Of a stretch of DNA of 64,000 bases, positions 23,562 through 37,077 are shown in pieces. The stretch's first letter is position 1. Each line of letters opens with the position of its first letter. This DNA is from Cliona cf. orientalis. Lineage: Eukaryota > Porifera > Demospongiae > Clionaida > Clionaidae. The position numbers and the translations under genes were made by a program. The DNA is taken from contig OZ005690.1 in assembly GCA_963930775.1 (NCBI GenBank), positions 9,346,225 through 9,410,224 on the forward strand. Direction: 5' to 3'. The notes beneath the pieces are model-generated. The model saw only the letters and a list, made by a program, of their open reading frames with translations. It did not search any database and was not told the origin of the DNA.

Positions 23562-26500
23562 TATAGCTAGTACACACCTTTGTTATGGTAACTTTTTGGT
23601 CTCATTTATACACCCAACACTTTCTAGGCAACAAAATTAGACCAGTACCTTTGTTTTTGTGTCTATATTCATAATCTAGAGTGGTGTAAACAGTAGACAT
23701 GGCATTGGTGACTTCTGTGTCTGTGTATTCTAAATTTCTATGTACGTACATATACGTACATTCACAGTAATCGGTACAATTTTTATAGCTTTTTAGCCCT
23801 CAATTCTTCATACATGATCTCTGAAGTTCCAAACTTGAACAGTACCTTTGTCTTGATGTTAACAATCATAATTCTAAGTTTCATTGACTGGCGATGTGGT
23901 TGAAGCATGTTCTGCACATGCAAGTATGAGAATTCATGTGCACATGTATGTATATTATTCGGTAAAATTTTCATAGTTTTTTAGCTCTCAATTCCACATA
24001 CAACATCTCTGGAGTACAAGACTTGACCAGTAGCTTCGTTCTTGTGTCTATAATTATAATCTAGAGTGGTGTAAACAGTGGACATGGTATTGGTGACTTC
24101 TGTGTGTGTGAGGATGAGCATTTTGTGTGTATACTACTTCATATTAATCGGTACTACATGTACACATATTGTAGCTTTTTGGTTTCACTTGTACACCCCA
24201 CACTTTCTAGGTACCAAAACCATACCAGTACATTTGTTCTTGTGTCTATAACCTTAATCTAGAGTGGTGTAAACAGTGGACATGACATTGGTGACTTCTG
24301 TGTGTGTGAGGATGAGCATTTGTGTACATACTTCATGTTTACTTAATCGATACCGTACACATCTTGTAGCTTTCTTGGTCTCATTTGTACACCCTACTTT
24401 TTCTAGGTACCAAAATCAGATCAGTACATTTGTTTTTGTGTCTATATTCATAATCTAGAGTGGTGTAAACAATGGACATGGTATTGGTGACTTCTGTGTG
24501 TGTGAGGATGAGCATTTTATGTGTACTTCATGTTAATCGATACTGTACACATGCATCTCGTAGCTTTCTTGGCCTCATTTGTACACTCCACACTTTCTAA
24601 GTGCCAAGGTCAGACCAGTACTTTTGTTCTTGTGTCTATATTCATAATCTAGAGTGGTGTAAACAGTGGACATGGTACTGGTGACTTCTTTGTATGTATT
24701 CTAAGAATTTTCTATGCAATCAGCTACATGTAGTACGTATATACACATTTCTTGCTTTTGAGCTCTAAATTCTTCACACGACATCCCAGAAGTTCCAAAT
24801 TTGATCAGTAACTCTATCTCAATGTTAACAATCATATTTCTAAGTTTCGTCGACTGGCGATGTGGTTGAGGAATGTTCTGCATATGTGAGTATGAGAATA
24901 TCCTGTGCATATGCATTCACAGTAATGGGTGCAATTTTTAGAGATTTTTAGCTCTCAATTCCACATGCAATATCTCTGGAGTACAAGACTTGATCAATAC
25001 ATTTGTTCTTGTGTCTATAACCATAATCTAGAGTGGTGTAAACAGTAGACATGGTACATTAGTGACTTTTGAGTGTGTGAGGATGAGTATTTTGTGTGTA
25101 CTTCATGTCAATCGGTACTGTGCATATCTTATAGCTTTCTTGGTCTCGTTTGTACACTCCACACTTTCTAGGTACTAGAACCATACCAGTACAGTTGTTC
25201 TTGTGTCTATAACCTTAATCTAGAATGGTGTAAACAGTGTACATGATATTGGTGACTTACTCTGCATGTGTATTCTAAGAATTTTCCATGACATTGTGTG
25301 TACACACATTCACAGTAACCAAAATACAACTTTCATAGCTTTTTAGCTCTTAATTCTTTCAACATCATCTCTAAACTTCAAACTTGAACAGTACCTGTGT
25401 CTTGATGTTAACAATCATACTTGTGAGTTTCGTTGACTCGCGATGTGATTGAGGTATGTTCTGTACATGTGAGTATGAGAATATCCTGTGCACATGCAAT
25501 CACAGTAATCGGTACAATTTTTATAGCTTTTTAGCTCTCAATTCCACATACAACATCTCTGGAGTGCCAGACTTGATCAGCATCTTTATTTTGATGTCTT
25601 TTATCATAACCTAGAGTGGTGTAAACAGTAGGCATGGCATTGGTGACTTTTGAGTGTGTGAGGATGAACATTTTGTGTGTACTTCAAGTTAATCGATACT
25701 GTACACATCTAGTAGCTTTTTTGGTTTTATTTGTACACCCCACACTTTCCAAGTATCAAAACTAGATCAGTACCTTTATTTTGATGTCTATATTCATAAT
25801 CTAGAGTGGTGTAAACAGTGGACATGGTATTGGTGACTTCTGTGTGTGTGAGGATGAGCATTTTGTGTGTACTTCATGTCAATCGATACCGTACACATCT
25901 TGTAGCTTTTTTGGTCAAATTTGTACACCCCACACTTTCCTAGTATCAAAACCAGATCAGTACCTTTATTTTGATGTCTATATTCATAATCTATAGTGGT
26001 GTAAACAGTGGGCATGGTATTGGTGACTTACTCTGCGTGTGTATTCTAAGTTTCCATATTATGTGCATACATCAGTATTTGGTACAATTTTCAAAGCTTT
26101 TAAGCTTTATATTCTTCACATAGCATCCCTTAAGTTCCAAACTTGATCAGCACCCTTATCTTGATGTTAGCAATCATACTTCTGAGTTATATTGACTGGC
26201 GATGTGGTTGAGGCATGTTCTGTGCATGTGAGTACGAGAATATCTTGTGCACATGCATTCACAGTAATCGGTACAATTATTATAGCTTTTTAGCTCTCAA
26301 TTTCACATACTACATCTCTGGAGTGCCAGACTTGATCAGTACCTTTATTTTGATGTCTTTTATCATAACCTAGAGTGGTGTAAACAGTAGGCATGGCATT
26401 GGTGACTTTTGAGTGTGTGAGGATGAACATTTTGTGTGTATACTTCAAGTTAATCGATACTGTACACATCTAGTAGCTTTTTGGTCAAATTTGTACACCC

Positions 26501-27690
26501 CACACTTTCCTAGTATCAAAACCAGACCAGTACCTTTATTTTGATGTCTATATTCATAATCTATAGTGGTGTAAACATTGGACATGGTATTGGTGACTTC
26601 TGTGTGTGTGAGGATGAGCATTTTGTGTGTACTTCATGTCAATCGATGCCGTACACATCTTGTAGCTTTTATGGTCAAATTTGTACACCCCACACTTTCC
26701 TAGTATCAAAACCAGACCAGTATCTTTATTTTGATGTCTATAACCATAATCTAGAGTGGTGTAAACAGTGGACATGGTATTGGTGACTTCTGTGTTTGTG
26801 AGGATGAGCATTATTTTAGTGTGTACTTCATGTCAATCGATGCCGTACACATCTTGTAGCTCTCTTGGTCTCATTTGTGCACCCCATACTTTTTAAGCAT
26901 TTAAACCATACAAGTAACTTTTTTGATGTCTATATTCATAATCTAGGGTGGTATAAACAGTAGACATTGTATTGGTTACTTCTGTGTGTGAGAGGATGAG
27001 CATTTTGTGTGTACTTCATATCAATCGATACTGCATGTACATGTACAAATCTTGTAGCTTTCTTATGGTCTCATTTGTACACCCCACACTTTTTAGGTAC
27101 CAACGCAATACCAGTACCTTTATTCTTGTGTCTATATTCATAATCTAGAGTGGTGTAAACAGTGGACATGACATTGGTGACTTCTGTGTGTATGTATTCT
27201 AAGAATTTTCCATGTGTACACACATTCACAGTAATCCTACAATTTTTGTAACTCTTTAGCTCTCAATTCTTCACACAACATCCCTGAAGTTCCAAACTTG
27301 ATCAGTATCTTTATTTTAATGTTAATCGTCTTATTATTTCTGAGTTTCATTGACTGGCGATGTGGTTGAGGCATGTTCTGCACATGTGAGTATGAGAGTT
27401 TCCTGTACACATGCATTCACAGTATAATTAGTACAATTTTTATAGCTTTTTAGGTGTCAGTTCCACATACAACATCTCTGGAGCACCAGACTTGATCAGT
27501 AACTTTGGTGTTATGTCTATAACCATAGTCTAGAGTGGTGTAAACAGTAGACATGGCATTGGTGACTTCTGTGTGTGTGAGGATGAGTATTTTGTGTGTA
27601 CTTCATATAATATTATTAATCGGTACTGTACACATAATATTATCATTGTAGCTTTCTTAGTCTCATTTGTACACGCCACATTTTTACTTT
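23562..27690. repeat. Inner ~195-bp satellite, left arm
   Basis: Tandem units of about 195 bp share CTAGAGTGGTGTAAACAG (for example near 24061, 24259, 24453 and 24649), TGTGTGAGGATGAGCATTTT and GTACACCCCACACTTTC. A divergent second unit class, with GACTGGCGATGTGGTTGAGG, is interspersed, giving a higher-order pattern. Stretches read open by chance but change frame between units. Confidence 0.85.
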
Positions 27691-28800
27691 ACCTCTGTAT
27701 GTGCTCACATGTTGTGCTAAATAGGCTGTGAGAGAGGATATATGTTAATTTCCAATTAAGCTATGAAGTGCGTGCACGTGTGTGTGAGTGTGTTTGTGTG
27801 TGTGTGTGACGTGAGTGGGTTTGGGTTTGGGTTGGCTTTGGGTTAGGTTTGGGTTTGATTTAAGGTATGTACATGTACACACATACCTTATTTTCACACT
27901 CATATCATATGCATGTATATTACATGGCATGTGCTGTGCACATGCACATGTAATTCTGTCTATAGATACACTACATGTGTACATATACACATGTATACAT
28001 ATTTACATGATCATGTAAACGATCAATGCCCTCTAATTAACACCTACATGTAACCAAAAGGTAGGCATACTAAGAAGTAAGTGATAGGGAAAATGAACCA
28101 GCCATAATAATAGCATGTATGGTGGTACTGAGCTAGTGATTGGTAGTAGTTTTCCTCTGTGCAGTACTTCATAATTCCACAGAGCATATGCCCCTCTTAA
28201 TACTATGATTATGATATTGTGGTCACCACAGAGTACACATTGATGCACACACATGGTGTAGTTCAAGTGCCTTATACAATTAGGTGAAGTACACACTAGT
28301 AAAACCACATATATCCTGATTCACCCTTGTATCCTAGGTAACAGGGGTGTTATAACTAAAATATTGACCTCCCTCAGGCAATTATAATCCCCTGTGAACA
28401 CTCTAGTGCACTGCACTAAAAATATGCCAGCCAACGACTTCCTACCATCTAAACACAAACACTAAGAAACTGACCAATCAGGATATATATCAGATGTCAC
28501 ATGGTAGGCACGCGTATTATGGATTATAAAGCCCCTCCCCCTTGGGCTGCGCCCTCAGGGTCGTGGGCTTTATAATCCATAATACACTGCCTACCATGCG
28601 ATATTTATTACATAATGTATAGATGCTCAATCACAATAGTGTATGATCTAACGCTGGACCTACCATATTATATGATATTATTATAATACACGTATTATAA
28701 TTTAAGGTTCAAAGATTTATTAATTTGATTTTGAGTTGTATGAGGTTGCTTGTGTTTCCTATCTCGTAACATACTGACAAAAAAATTCTCCATTGATTAG
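27691..28800. other. Central spacer of the fold-back element
   Basis: Non-repetitive AT-rich sequence between the arms. It holds a TG-rich stretch with GGGTTTGGGTTT (27800-27860) and a short hairpin at about 28514-28585 (GTATTATGGATTATAAAGCC against its complement). No gene seen. Confidence 0.6.
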
Positions 28801-31800
28801 AATTCTCATACATAAACCATCTTTCCTTTTGACTACTGTTTACACCACTTTAGATTATGAATACAGACATAAAAACGAAGGTACTGGTCAGGTTTTGGTA
28901 CCTAGAAAGTATGCCCGGGGTGTACAAATTAGACCAAAAAAGCTACAAGATGTGTACAGTATCGATTGACATGAAGTACACACTAAATGCTCATCCTCAC
29001 ACACACAGAAGTCACCAATACCATGTCCATTGTTTACACCACTCTAGATTATGGTTATAGACATCAAAATAAAGATACTGATCAAGTCTGGCACTCCAGA
29101 GATGTTGTATGTGGAATTGAGAGCTAAAAAGCTATAAAAATTGTACCGAGTACCGTGAATGCATGTGAACAGGATATTCTCATACTCAGATGTACAGAAT
29201 AATCATCAACCACATCGCCAGTTCACGAAACTCAGGAATATGATTGTTGACATGAAGATAAAGGTACTGTTCAAGTTTGGAAATTTATAGATGATATGTG
29301 AAGAATTAAGAGCTAAAAAGCTATGAAGGTTAATTGTACCTTGGTTACTGTGAATGTGTGTACACACCTGGAAAATTCTTAGAATACACACGCAGAGTAA
29401 GTCACCAATGTCATGTCCACTGTTTACACCATTCAAGATTAAGGTTATAGACACAAGAACAACTGTACTGGTATGGTTTTGGTACCTAGAAAGTGTGGGG
29501 TGTACAAGTGTGACCAAGAAAGCTACAAGATATGTGCACAGTATCGATTAATATGAAGTACACACAAAATGCTAATCCTCACACACACAGAAGTCACCAA
29601 TGTCATGTCCACTGTTTACACCACTCTAGATTATGGTTATAGACATAAGAATAAAGGTACTGGTATGGTTCTAGTACCTAGAAAGTATGGAGTGTACAAA
29701 CGAGACCAAGAAACCTACAAGATGTGTACAGTACCAATTGATATGAAGTACACACAAAATGCTCTTCCTCACACACTCAAAAGTCACCAATGCCATGCCT
29801 ACTGTTTACACCACTCTAGATTATGGTTATAGACATCAAAATAAAGATACTGATCAAGTCTAGTACTCCAGAGATGTTGTATGTGGAATTGAGAGCTAAA
29901 AAGCTATAAAAATTGTACCGAGTACCGTGAATGCATGTGAACAGGATATTCTCATACTCAGATGTACAGAACAATCATCAACCACATCGCCAGTTCACGA
30001 AACTCAGAAATATGATTGTTGACATGAAGATAAAGGTACTGTTCAAGTTTGGAAATTTATAGATGATATGTGAAGCTAAAAAGCTATGAAGGTTAATTGT
30101 ACCTTGGTTACTGTGAATGTGTGTACACACATGGAAAATTCTTAGAATACACACGCAGAGTAAGTCACCAATGTCATGTCCACTGTTTACACCACTCTAG
30201 ATTAAGGTTATAGACACATGAATAAAAGTACTGATCAAGTCTGGTACTCCAGAGATGTTGTATGTGGAATTGAGAGCTAAAAAGCTACTAAAATTGCATC
30301 GATTACAGTAACTGTGAATGCATGCATGTGCTATAGGTAATTAATTCTCATACTCACATGTGCATAACATGCTTCAACCACATCGCTAGTTAACGAAAGT
30401 CAGAAATATGATTATTAACATCAAATCAATGGTACTCACCAAGTTTGGAACTTCAGGGATGTTATATTAAGATATTAGAGCTGAAATGCTGTGAAAATCG
30501 GACCTATTACTGTGAATGCATGCATGCATGCATTCACAGTAATAGGTCCGATTTTCACAGCATTTCAGCTCTAATATCTTAATATTAGAGCTGTGCAGGT
30601 ACACAGGAAATTCTCATACTCACATGTACAGAACATGCCTCAACCACATCGCCAGATGACGAAACTCAGAAATATGATTTTTAACATCAAGACAAAGGTA
30701 CTGATCAAATTTGGAACTTCAGAGATGATGTGTGAAGATCTTAGAGCTTAAAAGCTATGAAAATTGTACCAAATACTGATGTATGCACATAATATGGAAA
30801 CTTAGAATACACACACACAGAAATCACCAATACCATTTCCACTGTTTACACCACTATAGATTATGAATATAGACATCAAAATAAAGGTACTGGTCTGGTT
30901 TTGATACTAGGAAAGTGTGGGGTGTACAAATTTGACCAAAAAAGCTACAAGATGTGTACGGTATCGATTGACATGAAGTACACACAAAATGCTCATCCTC
31001 ACACACACAGAAGTCACCAATACCATGTCCAATGTTTACACCACTATAGATTATAAATATAGACATCAAAATAAAGGTAGTGGTCTGGTTTTGATACTTG
31101 GAAAGTGTGGGGTGTACAAATTAGACCAAAAAAGCTACAAGATGTGTACAGCATCGAATGACATGAAGTACACACTAAAAATTAATAATGCTCATCCTCA
31201 CACACACACAGAAGTCACCAATACCATGTCCACTGTTTACACCACTATAGATTATGAATATAGACATCAAAATAAAGGTACTGGTCTGGTTTTGATACTA
31301 GGAAAGTGTGGGGTGTACAAATTTGACCAAAAAGCTACTAGATGTGTACAGTATCGATTAACTTGAAGTACACACAAAATGTTCATCCTCACACACTCAA
31401 AAATCACCAATGCCATGCCTACTGTTTACACCACTCTAGGTTATGATAAAAGACATCAAAATAAAGATACTGATCAAGTCTGGCACTCCAGAGATGTAGT
31501 ATGTGAAATTGAGAGCTAAAAAGCTATAATAATTGTACCGATTACTGTGATTGCATGTGCACAAGATATTCTCATACTCACATGCACAGAACATGCCTCA
31601 ACCACATCGCCAGTCAATGTAACTCAGAAGTATGATTGCTAATATCAAGATAAGGGTGCTGATCAAGTTTGGAGCTTAAGGGATGCTATGTGAAGAATTG
31701 AGAGCTAAAATGCTTCGAAATGTGTACTATGTATACATGTAGATGATTGCATGGAAAATTCTCAGAATGCACACGCAGAGTAAGTCACCAATGTCATGTC

Positions 31801-32330
31801 CACTGTTTACACAACTCTAGATTATGGTTATAGACACAAGAAGAAAGGTACTGATTTGATATTGGTGCCCAGAAACTGTTGGGTGTACAAATGAGACCAA
31901 AAGCTACAAAATGTGTACAGTATCGATTGACATGAAGTATACACAAAATGCTCATCCTCACACACTCAAAAGTCACCAATGCCATGCCCACTGTTTACAC
32001 CACTTTAGATTATGGTTACAGACACAGGAACAAATGTACTGGTATGGCTTTGGTACCTAGAAAGTGTGGGGTGTACAAATTAGACCAAGAAAGCTACAAG
32101 ATGTGTACAATAACATTGAAGTATATACAAATGCTCATCCTCACACACACAGAAGTCACCAATGCCATGCCTATACTGTTTACACCACTCTAGACTATGG
32201 TTATAGACACAAGAACAAATGTACTGGTATGGGTTTGGTACCTAAAAAGTGTGGGGTGTACAAATGAGACCAAGAATGCTGCAAGATGTTTACTATACCG
32301 AAATAGTTACACTCAAAATCCTCATCTATA
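28801..32330. repeat. Inner ~195-bp satellite, right arm (inverted)
   Basis: The same units as the left arm but reverse-complemented (CTGTTTACACCACTCTAG marks each). It contains a 122-bp perfect palindrome at 30464-30585. Confidence 0.85.
30464..30585. repeat. 122-bp perfect palindrome inside the right arm
   Basis: The sequence reads the same on both strands around a TGCATGCATGCA centre at 30524/30525, with no loop. No equivalent is visible in the left arm, so it arose after the arms formed. Confidence 0.85.
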
Positions 32331-32769
32331 ATATGTGTACATTGAACAGATTTAATAAGCACTGGATTTATTCCCAGTTATTGATTAGCATCATTCAACA
32401 CACTAAATCTTGCAAGTTTTAATATTATTATGGTAGTTATCATAATTGTCCCCTATTGTATCATCATGCATTGCCAATTGACTGATTTCAAGAAAAGGGA
32501 TTTTATTAAAATTCACCAAAATAGGTGTATGTTCATAACATAACTTGAAAATACATTATAGTAAATGCAAATGAACAAAAAAAAATCCCTGCATAGAAGT
32601 CAACAGCATACAATGTAACAATAGTGTTCAGGTACACTGTGGTACATACTTTAATTAATGGTCTTGGTGATGAGCTGCTGACCACATCACGTGGTTTGTA
32701 TCTCAAGTAGGCTAGTGGTTATGCTCAAGTAGTTTGTGGCTTAATTATAAGGCAAGCTATTGTGCCAAC

Positions 32770-33470
32770 ATTGGGGGTGACTTAGATCCTCAGCTGTAAT
32801 TCCCAAGTCATGACTGGCTTAGACCCTAAGCTGATGGAACTGGCTTAAATGCTAAGCTGAGAATGGCTTAGATCCTAAGCTGAGGTTGTCTTAGATACTA
32901 GTGGCTTAGATCCTAAGCAGCTGAGGTTGGCTTAGATTCTAAGCCAAGGTTGTCTTAGATATTAGTGGCTTAGATCCTAAGCAGCTGAGGTTGGCGTAGA
33001 TTCTAAACCAAGGTTGTCTTAGATACTAGTGGCTTAGATCCTAAGCGGAGGTTGGCTTAGATCCTAAGCGGAGGGTGGCTTAGATACTAGTGGCTTAGAT
33101 CCTAAGCTGATGGTACTGGCTAAGCTAAGCGGAGGTTGGCTTAGATCCTAAGCTGATGGCACTGGCTTAGATTCTAAGCTAAGCGGAGGTTGGCTTAGAT
33201 CCTAAGCAGAGGTTGGCTTAGATCCTAAGCGGAGGGTGGCTTAGATTCTAAGCTGATGGTACTGGCTTAGATTCTAAGCTAAGCGGAGGTTGGCTTAGAT
33301 CCTAAGCGGAGGGTGGCTTAGATCCTAAGCTGATGGTACTGGCTTAGATTCTAAGCTAAGCGGAGGGTGGCTTAGATCCTAAGCTGATGGTACTGGCTTA
33401 GATTCTAAGCTAAGCGGAGGTTGGCTTAGATCCTAAGCCGAGGGTGGCTTAGATCCTAAGCTACTCTCGG
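32770..33470. repeat. Outer palindromic satellite, right arm (inverted)
   Basis: Array of GGCTTAGATCCTAAGC cores, the complement of the left outer array, with spacers GGAGGTT, GGAGGGT and TGATGGTACT. More homogeneous than the left array. Confidence 0.85.
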
Positions 33471-33542
33471 TTCATTAAAGTGTAAATTTTTACAGAATCC
33501 GGAAAAAAAATATTCCGGATCTTAAATGGATACTGTTTTATG

Positions 33543-33792
33543 TATACGTATCAGATTCTGTGTGTATCAATGGACATGTACGTACAGTAACATAATCAAA
33601 AAGTCGTGTACCATACCATGTGTGTGTGTGTGTGTATGTGTGCATGTAGCTTGTGTACATGTACGTAATGTTATGCGTGTGTACGAATACATGCAATGTC
33701 ATGTGTGAGTGTATTTGTGTGTATCAATGGACATGTACGTATATATACTGTACGTACATGTCCATTGATACACACAGAATCTGATACGTATA
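33543..33792. repeat. Inverted duplication at the right edge of the fold-back element
   Basis: Arms of about 47 bp (33543-33590 and 33743-33792, both containing ATCAATGGACATGTACGTAC or its complement) face each other across about 150 bp. In copy B's flank (about 53920-54130) only the left arm and a direct repeat exist, so the inverted arm is specific to this side. Confidence 0.75.
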
Positions 33793-36597
33793 TTATGCTA
33801 TACATTTTGTGTTAGTGTATACAATGTGCATATGCATTCAATGTTGACCAATTCTACATTATACAATTAAAAGTAATATGTTATTATACAGCAATCCGCT
33901 ATCTTCCATCACATTATTAACAGTAGTTTTGTCACTGTTTTTATTAGCATAACAATTCCCCCTTTACTATTGTGGATATGCAGTTCATTCATTATCACTA
34001 CACACAAATCTTAGAAGTGCATATCCACAGACCATTAATTTTGGGATCTGCTCATTGATTTAATAGGGAAATAATTATACTAACAATAGTTTGCTGTATC
34101 TAATTTGGACTGCTGTGTGTACAATAATTATTCCCTAATTGGATGAGAATAATACGTATGTGTGTTTGCCTAGTCCTATTAGAAGCCTTAGATCTTTAAA
34201 TTGTCCTACAGGTATCTTCTCCCAACTCGGCCACCTAAGCAGCTCAGTGACACAGGCAGCATACACTCACAACACAATATCAGTCAGCTTTATCTCTGAA
34301 TGGGCACGGATTAATAAATCCAAACATGTCCACACAAGTTGTAGTTAGACTACATTATGGCCAGTAGAGTGGTTAACTGCTCACCTCGAGTGTACATTCC
34401 AAGATAATGCCATAATCTAAGTGGCTTGTACTGTGTACACCAATACCTTGTACCTTCCCTTGGTATAGCCACACAGCTGTGGTGTGGCTTCATGCACGCT
34501 GAGCCTTGTATACAACAGTGCTGACCCTGTCTATGGCAGTTATACCCTAGATCTAGTCTATACTGCAAATAATTATCATACCACGACCACAAGGGGCAGA
34601 CAGTGTATACTCTACAGGCAGTTTCAGCAAGTATTACAAATTTATTATACTTATTGGCCATCACCTAGCAACCAAATAGGCAAAATTGACAGCTATCAGA
34701 AGGATATGGGTGAGCATAATAATAATTATGGTAGGCCAATGATGAGAGGGTGTCATCGGACAACAAAATTATAATAGTTACAATTCCTCAAGCAAATATT
34801 ACTTAAAATATAATAATATTATTATGTTTGGGTACATGCATGCATTTTGCACCCAGTAGGAAAATAATTATGCAGCCTAGTAGCACTTAATTGGAATTGC
34901 CTATTCAGGTTTTATGGGAAGTCCCAGCAAATGGAAGCTGCATAAGAGCACTCCACTGTGGTAAAGAAGCCCTGATGCAATATCGCCTGGATCACCCACA
35001 CATTAGTGATTGTGGTAACCACATAGCTACAACTATCCACTCTCATTAGTACTGCATGTACTTACCTATTAAAGATGATGGATCAGCTAGGGAAATTTTT
35101 AATTATGTGCTATGCTGAACAGTTGAAACTATATAGGCTTCAAACGACATCCAAGATATACAGCTAATTCCTTTTGTTTCTAGAGAAGCAGAAGGAATTC
35201 AGATGAGCTGTACATTCTATCACAGATAGTACAACATGCACATCTTATCTACTCTTTCTTATTATTAATTGTGTTGCCATGGTAACAGTATCTAATGTCA
35301 CTGTGGCCATTCTCCATGCAGTAGAGCATCCATAGTCAAATCACATCATGTTCATAAAGTTGAAACAACAAAGAACAAGTTAGCCCACAATATAATGTTA
35401 TAATAATGACCAGTATACATTGCCTGTGTGGTGGAGCATTGTTATAGTAACAATACAACCAGCACAGCTAGAGGGGTGGAAATAATAATATTATAGTGAG
35501 ATAGTACAATGTAAATGAGTTAATGAGAACATAAGTCATGAGGTCACCACAAAGTTCTGTCTTGTGGTCATAATATTCTAGGCACTTTACATGACATGAA
35601 GTATTGTCAGAAACCACTCCATAGTATTGTTCAGTCACATAGTAGTGCCAAGGGCCTATCAATTAAAAATTAATGTGTGTACGCTCTGACTGTACACAAG
35701 TCTATTCATTCAATATACGTACATGAATACCACTATAGATTATCATGATGATCATCTGCCAATGTTTGCTTCCTTCAAACCTACATTTGGATATATTAAT
35801 TGTACATGATGCACGATGTACATGTGAATCCCTTGATAGCTACCGATAGCTACAATTTATGCAGGTGGTTACTCTCCTGACTGGCTGTATGCATATGGAC
35901 TACAATCATATACTACCCTAACACACACTAAATACCGGTAGTACCTTAGCTACTTGGTCATTATCAAACCTGCCTTGTGACTGTCGATAACCATAGTGGG
36001 TACAATAATGAAGTCTATGAGATATCCATCACTTATGCATTTTATTCTTCAATTCAGCATTAGCTACACTAGGGACTGATCTATGGTGAGTGTGTGTGTG
36101 GGGGGGGGGGGGGGGGGGGACCTTCCTTGTAAACATTCTGAATGATTGCTTGATTACGCCATGCTGTACATACGAATCTCACATGATAGTGCATACACAC
36201 AATAATAATATGCTTATCATTGCTCAGTTACATAGCTATTATCAAAACAGTGGGATCAATGTTGACTCTTGAACACATCCACACAATAACTGATCATGAA
36301 CGTGCACTCATACAAAATATCTGCGCACACACATGGCACACTGTACATGGTTATGTAAACACTTACACAAACCACACAGAACCACCACTCGGAGATGGAG
36401 GCACAACCACTGGACTAGTGGTTATCACTCCCTGTCATACATAATGGTTGGCCAGGCACAGTCATCGTAGACGTTCTAATTCTATCACAGTACACAGCTG
36501 TGGTATTGTATTTTGTAGTGTGGCACTTAATGAGATTCATTGGTATGGAATAAGGGGGAGGGTAGCTTTGGAATGCAAGTGCTTGTTGTGGCAATAG
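33793..36597. other. Intergenic region between fold-back element and copy B
   Basis: No supported gene. Positions about 33840-34140 align with 54150-54371 and 56430 onward, downstream of copy B. A poly-G tract lies at about 36100-36120. Many short AT-rich palindromic words occur but none make a clear element. Confidence 0.5.
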
Positions 36598-36691
36598 TTT
36601 ATAAATGTTCCCAGGCTCTTTCCCTCCTCAGTTTTGAAAGAAAGAAACTGTTACAGATTAGAGAAGCTATATATACTGTCCCCCAATTCAG
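36598..36691 (+). promoter_or_regulatory. Candidate promoter and 5'UTR exon of copy B
   Basis: TTTATAAA at 36598-36605 is a TATA-like box. A possible non-coding exon ends at CAG/GTAGGT (36691/36692) and could join the acceptor TTTCAG at 37001-37006. Based on motif and position only. Confidence 0.3.
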
Positions 36692-37029
36692 GTAGGTTAT
36701 TATGGTAGCTATCAATAGTTTGGAAAGTGAAGACTAACTTGCCATCATAGTCATATAACTAGCTAACTTAGTAAAGAGAGAGTGAGAGTACTAGTGTATG
36801 TGAATGAATATGTGCGCATGAGGCTAGTGTGTGTGTGAACTGTGATCAACATGATTGAAAGATAATTAGGGATCATGTATATAGGATCCAAACATCGATT
36901 AATAAAATCTATTTCAAAGAAGCGTGATTCTCTCCCTCTCTTCTATTGTGCACATGCATGTAATAGTGTGATATGTAACTGCTCTGTGTGACTTGTGCTG
37001 TTTCAGATTTCTTAACCAATAAGATCATT

Positions 37030-37077
37030 ATGGGTACCAAACAGAGCCAACCTCAACAAGCCGAATCCAATGACAAG
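37030..37077 (+). CDS. Copy B start exon, myristoylation-type N-terminus
   Basis: This exon (acceptor TTTCAG before 37007, donor GTGAGC) has ATG at 37030 and encodes MGTKQSQPQQAESNDK. Gly2 and Ser6 fit N-myristoyltransferase substrates. An in-frame TAA lies just upstream of the ATG in the same exon, supporting this start. Confidence 0.6.

Larger units (their letters stand above)
22580..33537. mobile_element. 11-kb fold-back element with satellite arms
   Basis: The outermost bases are inverted: AACAGTATCCATTTAAGATC on the left and its complement ending GGATACTGTT on the right, followed on each side by a CCGGAATATTTTTTTTCCGG-type hairpin. TTAT sits just outside both ends (22576-22579 and 33538-33541), a candidate 4-bp target duplication. 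Copy B's flank has an apparently unoccupied site at about 53855-53870. Each roughly 5-kb arm reads, from outside in: hairpin, 16-bp palindrome satellite, unique linker, roughly 195-bp satellite. A 1.1-kb spacer separates the arms. No transposase or other credible gene is inside, so it would depend on a source elsewhere. The superfamily was not assigned. Confidence 0.75.

Noticed and set aside
27800..27860. Telomere-like GGGTTTGGGTTT stretch
   Set aside because: Short and degenerate, in a TG-rich spacer, with no run of a single telomeric hexamer.
30989..31366. Repeated open frame of about 66-residue units across the inner satellite
   Set aside because: Frames drift between units, are seen in both arms and both orientations, and have no start or splice context. 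They are chance openings in a satellite.
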